From Chamaecyparis obtusa (Eukaryota > Streptophyta > Pinopsida > Cupressales > Cupressaceae), in NCBI GenBank assembly GCA_027943335.1, contig BSBK01000520.1, forward strand, positions 1,321,001 to 1,385,000: 64,000 bases of DNA, given 5' to 3'. The notes beneath the pieces are model-generated. The model worked only from the letters and a program-made list of their open reading frames with translations, ran no database searches and was not told where the DNA came from. The position numbers were made by a program, and so were the translations under genes. Position 1 is the stretch's first letter; each line of letters opens with the position of its first letter. Shown piece after piece: positions 12,226 through 23,798 of the stretch.

Positions 12226-15200
12226 TGTTAGTATTATAAGGCACTAAGAGGGGGGCGGGTGAATTAGTGCAACCACAAGTCTAAAAATAGTAACAATAAT
12301 CTTCCACAATAACCAACATGAAAATTAAAATATAACATAGAAGCATAGAAAATTAAACATTCACACACAATGAATACAAGGTACAAAATTTTTCCAATGG
12401 AAACCCTTGCTAGAGTGACAAAATCATGTGTGGGAATGATGCCCACAAATATCACTAGTGCAATGTTGAAACCTAACCTATTAGGAGAAAATATAATAAC
12501 CTTGTTGGTCTCCTTTTTCCCACACTATTATATTTACAATCCAATTGACAAATTAATGTCAATGACTCTCAATAACCACTCCAAAGTTTGACAAGAAAAA
12601 TGGCCAATTAACAAGGACCAAGAGAATGATCCTCCTACACTTTGAGCTCCACATCACTCAAGCGGGTAAACCTCATCTGCACACACATAACTTCTTGTAT
12701 CAAACAACAGGTCTAAAGGTATATGACTATTGAATAGCTTTCAGACTCCTATAGGCATCTTGTACCTCAATTAGTCACCAAGTCTTATGCAATAACCTAC
12801 TTGCATAGAATGAGTCTGAAAACTAGAAACTACTTCTACTACCTCCTATCAACATGGAAAGGGAAGATGATTTCAATTAAGTTTTGTGGGTTTGAATGGA
12901 CCCCTGAAATACCCCAAGTCTCTCATAGACCAATGCCTTATCCAACAACAGAGTCAAATAAATCACTACAATAGAGAGCTATGAAAGAAGAAGACAACAC
13001 ATTCTAATATGTTGATGCCTTACACCAAACATACACCATTGATCAGACCATGCTTAGCAATCCACCTGTGCCCTCAAATATGCAATCACCTCTTCAAAGG
13101 ACTTTAACCCTCACCTTATAAAAGACCTAGAAATAAGAAATACATTAATCACCATCCACTGAAAGATAAGTTCAAGATATCTTTGATACCCCAACTCATA
13201 CACATCTGAAAACTAGTCCTAAAGTTAGTTGTTTTTACTAAAACAAATCTATTCTAGAGACTTTATAAATGTAATAGAAAGATCAAAACACCCTTGATGG
13301 TCTAATCAACAAGTTCAAGAATCAAATGGAGACAATCTGATAGTAGTACAAATATGTTGAAATCTCATACATAAGATAGACTTGTTACAACTTATATTAT
13401 ATTCTCCAAGCCGGAAAGAAAAAAGGGAACACCCTATATGCAAAGAAGAAGGCAATATATTTACAGGAAAAAACCACTCTTGGAACCAGCTCTAAAAATT
13501 ATAGAGAGAAGAAACCCTCCTAAATGATCTTGGAAATCCTTATATAGGATTGCAACAATCTATGAATCATTTAGGGAAAAATTAGGTCTAAACAAACCTC
13601 AACCACCAGATGCACCAAGATGTGAAAGAATGCAGGAAAATCCTAGAAATTTGGGAAAATTAGATAAAATCTGATGTACAATTATTTGGTTTCATTATCA
13701 AGGCTTACTATAGATACAAACTCAACTAATTTCTTGTTACAGGAAAAACAAAATTAAATTCCAGAACCAACTTGGAAAATCTTGTGTTGACAGGGCATGG
13801 ATATCTCTGACATTTATCAAACCCTAGCCGCCTGTGTCAAGCATTAGTGCTCTACATTTAAACTGATATGGCACCTAAGGAAGCAAAATCAGATCATGAT
13901 GGCCACCCATATATTATTCATTATTTCTCTAACTACAACTATCCTAGAAAAAGTCAAATTTGAGCTACCACTTTGTCATGTCATGGTTGAATGATCAAAA
14001 CCATGGAAAAAATCCTTAAACAATTTTAAAAATTGGCAACAACAAATAACAGGCTTGGGTTTAAAATGTAACCATCAATCTCATCATTTACCACCATATC
14101 AGGTAGTCTAGATTTATCTTTATAATAGTCAACTAAGCCTTGAAAAGTCTTAGCCACATCATCAACCTCAGCAACCAATCAGGAGTGGACACATTAGCAA
14201 TATCCAACAATGGACCTACCCTAACCTCAGTGAACATCACCTTAACCTTTATTCATTTGGAGATTACGCAACTGAGGGCACTCTCCACATCATGAGACAT
14301 TTTACTTAACTGAGGTTTGGCTTGGAAACCACACGACCAAGAGCATTCACTGAGTCGCTAAATATATTCTTTACCATGGGTTAGATCATGAGAACATGCG
14401 ACCAAGCCTTTAGTCATGTGTTTGCTGAAACTGTCATCAAATCTTGACTTCATCTAGCGAATTCACACCAGCCACAAGATCTTAATCTAATGGTAGTCTC
14501 TCAATCTCTGGAAATTTAGAGTGACATCATATTTATCAAGCAATTAAGAGAAAACCGTAATATCTTTCCTTTTGAGAGAGAATCAATGGTGGTTGCGCAA
14601 TCTCTTGATCTCTTCCTTGACTTTGAATTCTTTAGGAGATTTGGTGACTGAAGGAAATAATTGTCGCTTTATTAGATTTGGAGACCTAACAACTATAGTT
14701 ATCTCATGGTTGCTAAAAGATTTATTATTTCACCATTTTATTGGGAGACTACCTGACGAAGAGTACATTGGATCTAGAGACTGGATGACTACAGTTATAC
14801 TTAAAAAAAAGTTCATTATAGTCACTGAATCTCATGAACCTCTTAAACTTATTTGGATACTTCCTAACTGAAGGTCCTTCGCTGAGTCACTCAATAAAAG
14901 AGAATATTCCTATGCCTTAAGGAGATTGCGTGACTGAAGGGTTTCGGGATGTCACTTAATAAAATGGAATATTCTGAATTTCTTAGGAGACTAAGTGACT
15001 GGAAGAAAAAATAACCACCTACCAGGTCTCTAGATGTTAAGAGCTTAACTGCTAGGATTAGGAGAATACGCGACCAACTGTATTTGCTAGGTTTCTAGAT
15101 AAAATGAATAACTACCCAAAAAATAGGAGATCTGGTGAACGCACAGTCATGGAGTCGCTGAATAAAGTTTTACCTGCCCGGCTAGGAAATATAACATGTG

Positions 15201-15674
15201 CATAAAAGGGACTTAAGTGACTAGGAAAAAGTAATGAGGAAATAGAAAAGGCCAAGGTTTTATGGACTTTAAACAAATTTTTAAAACCCTCATTCATGGA
15301 AAAGACCTATTTCTCAGACCTTAAAACTTGAATATCTCCTTGGTTTTTGCCAATGAATACATGCACTATGAACTAGAGCTTGATGATACCCTAAACTACC
15401 TCTAGCTAAGGGTGCAAGCCATGAAACCTAATATATCTTCTTCATTGATTGAAACAAGATACATCTAGGGCATATAAATTTTCACAAAATTTTATATGAG
15501 TAGACCATTTTCTTAGGATTTTTGATATGATAGGAAAATGGCCTAACAAACCCTTTTGAGGTTATACCTAGCTAAGCGTATTTACCCATGTTAGAAGCTA
15601 CAAATGTCTTATTAAAGTCTACCTAGTAAAAATATTTCAAACTCCATCTTAGAGTAACCTTGTTATAGGATTTA
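12226..15674 (-). repeat. Decayed long LTR, inverse relative of the solo LTR at 43770-46838
   Basis: The left end reads TGTTAGTATT and then a G-run followed by TGAATTAGTG (12247-12269) and the stem-loop GTGGGAATGATGCCCAC (12430-12446), the same landmarks as other LTRs here. From about 12585 onward it is colinear with the inverse of 46790 down to about 43800. Shared stretches include the one around TTTGACAAGAAAA, the GGAGCTCCACATCACTCA region near 12645, and a stretch near 13200 around AAAACTAGTCCTAAA. The right limit is blurred at the element 2 junction and no TSD was found. The ORF at 14572-14871 is not conserved and is not taken as a gene. Confidence 0.6.
15670..15674. repeat. Putative 5 bp target sequence ATTTA left of element 2
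   Basis: Precedes the TGTTGATCCC terminus. The right-hand copy cannot be found because the 3' LTR is truncated. Confidence 0.35.
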
Positions 15675-16855
15675 TGTTGATCCCTAAAGTTTTTTTTTCT
15701 ATTAGTGTCTTACACTTAGTCATTTTCTAGGCTATGTTGGTCGGTCATCACCATGACTGATTCATCATATATAGGCTGAGTCATGTATAATGTACATTTA
15801 CCGAGTGGTAGTCAATGTCAAGTAAAAAAATGGTCACCAAGTACTTTTGTATTAGCCGAGTCATCTTTTGTTGAGTTATATAAAGAAGACAATATCAAGC
15901 ACCCAAATATAAAGAACAGTGAATTCCTAGTGCCAGAGATATCTAATGTCAAGCAAGCTAGTATTGACATATGTGTTTTTTATATCACAAAAACTTAGGT
16001 AAACCATTTGGCCAACATTTATATTTCATTTTTTGTTTTTTGAGGAAATCACAGAGGTAATTAAGCTATTGTATTGTAATAATTAATCTTTATGTAACAC
16101 ATGGAACCAATCAGAATTAGGGAAAGATTATGTGGAAAAAAGAGATAATCTACATTGTAGATCTTAAATCTTGGAGAAAGTTAATTGTCTATATAAGATG
16201 TGATCTAAACCCTAAAATAGTGTGTGTGAGAGAAATAATATGAAGGAGATCTCATATTTTTAGAATAGAGAAGTATTCTAATAGAGTTCAGTGACTGAGT
16301 AGAACAGAGAAAAGTAGTGAAGGACAGAACAAAGACATATTTGATAGAAGAGATCAAATATATACTTGAAGGAGAAGATCTATAATCAGAATCACAATGC
16401 AAACTGAAGGATTAGGTACTGAGACATTTTAACAGAGTGGTTTTGATAGACCTTAGTAAATCTCTTAACTGAGTTCTTACTTAGTTTTAAGTCTTAAATC
16501 CTTTTTCAAGGTAGATTGTATAAGTCTCAAAGCTATTAACAGGAAAAACCCCTCACAAGGTAGATCATATTTTATGATCAAATTTGTAGCCCTAACAGGA
16601 AAACTTTATACTACAGTAGTGAAAAGTTTTGGGTGTCATCCCCACCCTATTTTTACCTTTCAAGGGTTTCTGGGTAACCAAAATCATTGTGTTATATGTA
16701 TTTTCATGGGTAATCTTTATCTTATTAGATCTATTATACTGTTGATTTTTATGCTTATGCTATGCAAGTTTCATTTATGTCAAAATGGATAAATCACTGA
16801 TATCTGATTCACTCGCCTCCTCTCAATATCACATTTTCCCAATAGATTTTCAACA
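15675..16855 (+). repeat. Element 2 5' LTR
   Basis: 1181 bp, TG to CA. Read on the opposite strand, its last third matches the element 1 LTR, including the stem-loop (16631-16645) and the G-run/TGAATCAG motif (16807-16827). Confidence 0.88.
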
Positions 16856-16857
16856 AT

Positions 16858-16869
16858 TGGTATCAGATC
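16858..16869 (+). promoter_or_regulatory. Primer-binding site of element 2
   Basis: TGGTATCAGATC, two bases after the LTR CA end; one mismatch to the tRNA-Met complement. Confidence 0.85.
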
Positions 16870-16880
16870 TTGGTCTCTTA

Positions 16881-18110
16881 ATGAATTCTAACCACTTGTG
16901 AGATAAATATCTTGAGATTGAGGTTTATAAGTTGGGAAAAATCATATAGAATCAAAAGATCAACATTAAGCTTGCATTACAACAACTTGAAGTAGCCAAA
17001 GGAGAACTGAAGAAATCCTTAAGAAGAAGAAGAGAAATAGCTATTCAATAAAATGAAACACAATATAAAGAAGAGGATACTATTGGACTATTTGATAGTG
17101 GAAACTCTATAGAAAGTAACAAAGCCATAAAAGAACTACTAGAGAAAAATAACATACTAAATGATGACATCAAAAATCTGAAGAGAGAACAAGAAATACA
17201 ATTTGTGAGACTGTGTGAAGTAGTTGAACAAAAAAAGAAAGTTGAAGAAGATAAGACAATGGCTGAAGAAGATAAGACAATGGCTGAAGAAGATAAAAGA
17301 CAAATATCAATGAGACTTGATGAAAGGACAAGTGACATGCAAAGGTTGACAAGAAATCAACTAGATGTGGTAAATCAACTGGTACTAGTTAATCAAGAAT
17401 TGGATAGGAAAAATGTGGAAATCACCAATCTGAGATCAGAAAACAATCAACTAAGGAATGAATTGAAAAATGAAAAGAAATTTAATGAAAGGATGAACAA
17501 GCCTAATGAAGTTGTAAGATACTTTGAAGAATTGTTAAGGTCACCTAGAAGATCTAGTGATACATCTGGACTTGGACATGATGAGAAATTATCATCCACT
17601 AAAGAAGGTGAATCATTAAAGAGTGGAGAGAAAAGGAATGAAAAACCAAAGAACAACATGCCCACATGCCATCACTATGGAAAGCTAGAAAATACAACCA
17701 ACATCTATAGAAGAAAACATGGTAAGTCTAATCCTAAACCAAAATTTAATGGACATTATTTTGACTGTAAGAAATATAGACTTCAGGCACATGAATGTAG
17801 GACAAAGGTTAGTAATCCACCCACCTCACCTAAAATCCAAGGACACTATTTCAAATGTCATAAATATGACATAGAGAATTTGAATACAGATCAAAACCCA
17901 AATGGTCACCAAATCAATAGATGAAGTCACCTAGGAAGGGTAATACATACAATTGGGAATACAACACTTGGTACAGTTGCCATTACTATGGAAAATATGG
18001 CCACATTGGAGAAAATTGTCTGAAGACACATTTTAGGGGTAAATCAAAGAGTTGGAGTAATGGAAGTATGGTATTCTATAAATGCAATAAGATAGGTCAC
18101 CTAAGGAAAT
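16881..18110 (+). pseudogene. Element 2 ORF1, 5' part: gag-like coiled-coil/zinc-knuckle protein, cut by element G
   Basis: Starts at the ATG at 16881 just past the primer-binding site. Its frame continues through stops into the open stretch 17205-17924. The N-terminal and central part is Lys/Glu-rich with heptads and a short in-frame duplication (two copies of MAEEDKT near 17260-17290), probably coiled coil. Knuckle-like units follow: CHHYGKLENTTNIY, a FDCKKYRLQAHEC unit, FKCHKYD and, after a frame change near 17900, CHYYGKYGHIGENC. The last unit (KCNKIGH) is broken at 18110 by insertion of G. Closest relative here is ORF1 of element 1. Non-functional. Confidence 0.75.
18106..18110. repeat. 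Target site duplication GAAAT, left of G
   Basis: Exactly repeated at 31560-31564. Confidence 0.95.
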
Positions 18111-19471
18111 TGTGAGGCCTCACCCCGACCCGTCATAGCATCTTTCCTTTTCTGCATTTTGATACAGTGATACACTTGTTGATCTATTTTGGATTGAGAC
18201 ACAAGATACGATATTTTGATGGTGATTATTATATTATGTATGTGTGGATGTGAATCTAGAGTACATCATGATTTTGATTATGCATGGTTGTTAGAGTAAA
18301 TTATTCATGTTAGATTTGATTACTACACATGATGATTATGTATGTATGATGTTTGAATATTATTGAATGGGAAATTGTGATTTGAATTGAGCTATAAATA
18401 TTGAGTTACGATACAAAATAGAAAATTGAATATGTATATTTCATGTAATGTTATCATCTTGAACTATTGATGCTCGATGTGAAGTGTGCAGGCAAGAGAA
18501 CCATGGAATTATCAGAGAACCAAGGTTAAACACATGTGAACTGAGTAAACCAAGGCTTAGTCCAATGTGGGACTACAAAGCCTCATTGTAATGTAAACTT
18601 GTTGTAAAAGTGAATTTTCATGTGCATTAGTAGTTAGCTTCATGTTGTCATTCATGGCATTTGTATGTAATGTGCAATTGTTAGTGTCACTTGACACTTG
18701 TAATGTGTTCATTTAAATTTATTTTATTCCAGCCACTTCTAGAGGCCAATAAGAAGTTCTAAGGGTCATTTTTGGCATAATTTAAGTATCTTAATGTTAG
18801 GGGTATGGGTTAGGAAGGTTTTGAGCATATCCTAAACCCCCCTAGAGACTTTGGCAACCCTTTTTTGGACCCATTTACCCTTACCTACGAGATTGGATGG
18901 ATCTTGACCCTTACCCAACTTCACCTTTCCTTCCAATCAAGAATTAATCATGGGGGGACAAAGAAAATCAAGGAGACCTTAGAGTCAAATCTGCAATTAT
19001 GATTGGTGGGTGGGTAGAATTTGGAGCCCTTTTTAGAGGCCTTGGATAGAATTAGAGGGTGTTCACCCACTCTCTAATTTTAGAGACTTTAGGGTTTTGG
19101 AGGAGGAAGAAAAAGTGGATAGCTCATCTCAACTATCAATTGCCATCACACTTGTGAAGGTTGGTCTCTCATTTCCATGGAGGTTTTCTTGTTTATGCTC
19201 AATAGATTAGTTGTGTTCATGCTATTTCATGTGTTTGAAGTGTATACTTGTTGTGTTATTACATTGTATGGGAAGGGAATTTGATGTTGAAATTTATGTG
19301 CTTTCCTTTATTTTGCTTGAATGAGGGTGTTCATGTGTATGGGAGTAAGGCATTACTCACCTCTTTGGGAAGAGGAAGAAGTGGCCTTGGGTGAAGGGGT
19401 TAGTTGGGCTCTCCATGAGGTGAGAGTCTCTTCTCTTGGAGAAGAGGGAAAAATTCATGATGTATGGGCAC

Positions 19472-19563
19472 CATGAAGCCATTGAAATATTTGTATCATA
19501 AAGATGTTGACAAGCATCATGAAGCCATTGCAATCTTTGTATCATAAAGATGTTGACAAGCAT
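19472..19563. repeat. 46-bp tandem duplication in G 5' LTR
   Basis: Two copies of a unit starting CATGAAGCCATTG and ending GTTGACAAG. The same duplication is at 28619-28710 in the 3' LTR, so it predates insertion. Confidence 0.9.
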
Positions 19564-21450
19564 TGTTGTTTATGTAAGATGGATTTGTAGCCTTGAAGAG
19601 GCAATGAGATATCCTTGTTGAGGAATTTGTGGAAGCAATGGCATTCTCCCCTTGGAAAAGCCCACCTTCACCCTTCTTCAATGAGCTTGCAAAGTTCATT
19701 TGTGCAGCCTTGGAGGGAGTAATTTTTTGTTATTGCATGTGTGAGGAATTTTAAGCATCTTGTTGTTTGTTGTATCCCGTTTATCCTTGGTTCTCCAAGC
19801 TTGGGGGTGGTCTCATAAGAGACCTAGGTTGGGTGGTGAGCACCCATGGTTCTCTCTTCTCTATTGCAGGTTTGGAAGCCAAAGATTTATGTGGAAAAAG
19901 CTTGAAGAAATCCCCTCCTTGATATGCTTGTAGCAAACCTTCATGTGTTGTTGCATTGGTGATCTTGAAGAAGATCCCTCTCTCATTGTACATTGTGAAG
20001 TATTCCCATTATTGAGTCCATGGTGAAGTGGTGGATGTATGTGAAATGGCATATGTATTGTGATGAAGTGAAATTTGTAATCTTTATGTTTGTTCTCTCA
20101 TTGAACATCTTCTTCAATTGTATCATGTAAAGGAAAAGTGAAGCTCCTTCATCATAGAGATTTTGTAATGAATTTGATAAGAGGACTATAATGAAAATAT
20201 AATGCATTTATATTATGTTTATTGGAATTGATTTCTTAAATAATGGAGTGGTTTTTTTTATGAAATGATATTCAAGATTATGGAAAGGAAATGTGATAGT
20301 CTTCAATGTCTTTTAAAGTTTAACTTATGCATGGTTATGATAGGTTCTCTATTATAGTTTGAAGAATTGTCCTAGTTATATTAACAAATTCAAATGAACT
20401 TAATTCTATGCTCAGATCTCATCAAATGCAATAGGGAGATAGAGTGCAATAACATAATTGATATTATTGAAAACCTCTACAATAACACTCTAATTCATCA
20501 ACCTCAATGGTTTATTAATTCTCATATAGTTGCCTTCAATAACTCAAATGAAACAAATGTGATAGGATGAAGGAAACTATGTTTTTGTTAAAATAGACAC
20601 TTCCAAAATTTTAGAGAGCATTTTGCTCTCTGGAAATTGTATGGAGACATCAATATTCTCATATTACACAGAGAATATTCCACTCTAACCAATTAGACAT
20701 TAATTAAAATTAACTTCATCTAAAACATCTCCTAAAACAACTTTTAACCTAAAGTCTTTGGCAATATAATGTTTATAAACTAACATGCCTTAAAGGTCCC
20801 TTTAATATCACCTCCCACTTGCTAGTGGACCCCACCTAAGCCTTCTCCATGTGTAGGTGATGGGGAGGGAAGTAAAATAAGTTAAATTTTCCATCTTATA
20901 AGACCCCCTCCGTAGGTAGAAGGGCCACTTAAAAAAAAACACCAACTTATAATTGAATGCTTTGTCCTTGAGCTGACATGGCTTACTTTCTCATTCACTT
21001 TTGAAACTGCTCCTCTTTCCAAGTGCACCTATCTCTGACATGGGGATTTAAACATATTTCCTCTTGTCAAAAAGTACCTCCTTCCTTGGCAGGCGCACCC
21101 TCCACTTGGCTTGTCCTTGGGAAAACAAAACACCTTTTTGGAGCCTTGCTTTGACTTGCAAATCAATCTTAACTTATGTTTCCCTTTTGTACTCCTTGGT
21201 ACCTGCAAAAATTGCTTCATGATGGGAGTGGGACCCAATTAAATCTTGTCCCCCTTGTTCTCCCCTTGGGATGCACCCCCTTTTGATTTGAGTCTTCTTT
21301 TATGGGGGGGCCACTTAATAGGTTGGTAGGTTGGCTAGATAGTAGTAGATTAGTCTTTGGTGTTTTTTTTAATTGTTTCTTTTATGATGATATTATATGT
21401 ATAATGGTAATTACTTATTGTTTTAGTTAAATAGTTTAGTAGAATTTTCT

Positions 21451-21460
21451 TATATAAATA
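21451..21460 (+). promoter_or_regulatory. TATA-box-like site in G 5' LTR
   Basis: TATATAAATA, conserved at 30599-30608 in the other LTR. It is a plausible core promoter that would place U3 at about 3.3 kb. Inferred from sequence resemblance only. Confidence 0.35.
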
Positions 21461-22413
21461 TGTATTGGAATTTTCCTATTAATTTAGGAGATTAAGTTTG
21501 TAGGGAGAGTGTGATAGGATATTAGGTTAGTTAGGGATTTAGTAGCTGGTAAGGGTTACTTGATATTTGTAAATTATGGGTGAGATTAACTATTTTTCTT
21601 TGTCATAATCCCTTAGGTAATAATTTTAGTTAATTAGTCAATAAACTAGTCTATAGTCTTGGATTATGGTTCATAGAATATTCTGATAATTGAATAATCA
21701 TTGTAATTTGTTAAATGTATCCTAGTAGAGTTACATTATAGGTTAAGGGAGTAATGTGTTTCACTTTAGTCAATCATAATATAATTTGTTAACTCGATAG
21801 ATTATTCTATTTAGTAAAATAAGAACTTGATAGTAGAACAATTACTCTAGGATAAGTTGATAAATCTTTTGGCTATTAGAATTGTATACTAATGTATGTT
21901 TTAGGACCTCTAATCTTACCTTACTTGAGTAACTTTAACATGTATTAATCTTGAATGACATAGACAAAGATCTTTGATCAGTAACGAACCAAATCAAACC
22001 CTGTCGGTATGAAATAAATTATTAACATGATAGCATCCTTGTTTTAACTAATATTTTGATATGTGAATTTACTCCAACTTATGATCCTAGAAAGAAATGA
22101 ACATATGACATTTGAACATAATGAACTAGGTATACTTCACTGTGTTAGTGGTTAGACATTGACTTTGATTAGGGAGTAGACCGATGCCCTAGACATTCAG
22201 ATTGCACCGGGAGCATGAGCTCTTTTGGATGTTATGAACTCTAGGGTCCCCGCCTTTCGAGGTCTAACTCTTACTACATCAGTTAATAACTTGAACCTGG
22301 ATTGCACCTGGCATAGCTGATGTTTAGTCTCCTTTTAACCTTTCCTTCCCTTTGTCCTTTAAAAAAAAATTATTAGTTACATTTTTTTTGTTGTTTATTT
22401 TGGGCATGACATT

Positions 22414-22426
22414 TGGTATCAGAGCC
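22414..22426 (+). promoter_or_regulatory. Primer-binding site of element G
   Basis: TGGTATCAGAGCC, a perfect complement to the plant initiator tRNA-Met 3' end, two bases after the LTR. Confidence 0.95.
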
Positions 22427-22494
22427 AAGTTTTCAACATTGGAACCTTTAGACCCATTATGTTTCAACTCATCTAAGTTAACCTATTGTGTAGG

Positions 22495-23798
22495 ATGCCT
22501 ATTGTCACATGAGCTGGCCGATGAGGCCAAGGTCGTAGAGCTGCATGAGTCAGTGCAGAGTAGGGAGGTGGACCACCACTACCACCTCCATCACCACCAC
22601 CTCCTCCACCACCAGACCCTAATCAAGCTATCATGAACACCCTTTAGAATTTGATTGGGGTAATTCAATAGAGGTTACCACTTGTAGATCATCAGCAGGA
22701 GCAATAGGCTTCTGAGAGAGGAGCAGAGATTCTAGGGGGAGGTGGAGTAGCTGGCAGAGAGAGGAGTAGGAGTCCTCCACCCAGGGGTGCCGAGGGCCAT
22801 GGTAATCATGAGGGTGAGTCAGTTCATCATGGGATACGAGACAAAGGTAGACCCCCTAGAGATGTTGGGGATGAGATTTGGGAGTTAATACGACTCCAGC
22901 CACCCTTATTTTTGGGATCCACTGACAGGTCAGTAGTAGAGGCCTGGTTACAAAGTTTATATTGATGCTTTGGATTGCGCCCTTACAGGATTAATCTAAA
23001 GGCATGAGTTGCAGTTCATCTCCTATGGGATAAGGCCTCCATTTGGTGGCAGTAGGAGGAGTCCATTGGAGGAGTGGCTATTGACACACTCACTTGGGAG
23101 TCTTTTGTAGCCCAATTTCAAGAGAGGTATCTCTCTGAGCATTTCATACAGAGACAGATAGAGGAGTTCCATGATCTCTAGCAGAGAGGCCTCACAGTGG
23201 CCCAGTATGAGAGTCAGTTTCTCGAGCTCCTTCCATATGTAGATTATATGAAGGATGAGAAACTGCGTATCCATCATTTCATTAAGGGACTTAATATGTC
23301 TCTCTAGGAGGTAGTACATCTAGCTTTTCCTCCCACATTCAGAGATGCAGTTGAGATGGCACTTGTAGCTGAGGATTTTCACACTAGACAAGAGTCTCGA
23401 GATCGGTCTCAGCACCGAAACCCTTCATCCCAGTAGTCAGGACAGTAGAAATACACTTGGAAGGGGAAACAGGACCATTCAGTAGGATCCTTTAAGGGTC
23501 AATAGTCTCAGCAGCAGGGATCTCAGCAGGGTTCTAGATAGAGACATTCACAGGGTTATTAGGGCTCTAAGCCCAAACAATGGTAGTCTTAGGGTCCTAG
23601 ACATGATCAGAGGACACAGACCCCTCAAGCACAGCTAGCTAGGACTCAGTAGTCCTCTAGGGGTGGATATAGTGGTTCCAATAGGACTGGAGGGTCACAG
23701 TAGCCTAGGACATAGGGAGTACAGATGCAGACCCAAGGACCATGTTTCACTTGTGGTGGTATGGGTCATATTATGAGAGAGTGCCACAGGGACAGTTA
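22495..23798 (+). pseudogene. gag: Gypsy gag (capsid/nucleocapsid), decayed
   Basis: The frame from the ATG at 22495 reads through many stops, mostly TAG. Its early part has a proline run (near 22570-22620). At about 23090-23320 is the gag capsid region, recognisable by WESFVAQFQERYL and the later FLELLPYVDYMKDEKLR pattern. A Gln/Ser-rich linker follows, in which numerous Gln codons are now TAG. A single CCHC knuckle CFTCGGMGHIMREC begins at 23743. The protein would package element RNA in virus-like particles. The protease lies in the next frame over, so gag and pol are either separated by a frameshift or by an indel. Confidence 0.85.

Larger units (their letters stand above)
18111..22411 (+). 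repeat. Element G 5' LTR, 4301 bp
   Basis: Starts TGTGAGGCCTCACC and ends GGGCATGACA. Matches 27258-31559 almost base for base. It contains a 46-bp tandem duplication and a TATA-like site. Small ORFs inside it recur in the other LTR only because the LTRs are copies. Confidence 0.97.

Noticed and set aside
14572..14871. 99-residue ORF
   Set aside because: Lies in a decayed LTR, is not preserved in the related solo LTR and has no recognisable motif.
19983..20207. ORF conserved at 29130-29354 and other small ORFs duplicated between 19.3-21.3 kb and 28.5-30.4 kb
   Set aside because: They recur only because both lie in the two LTRs of element G; no codon-level conservation can be inferred.
22414..22426. 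tRNA-Met-like sequence
   Set aside because: Only the short primer-binding complement; no cloverleaf around it. The same applies to the other primer-binding sites.
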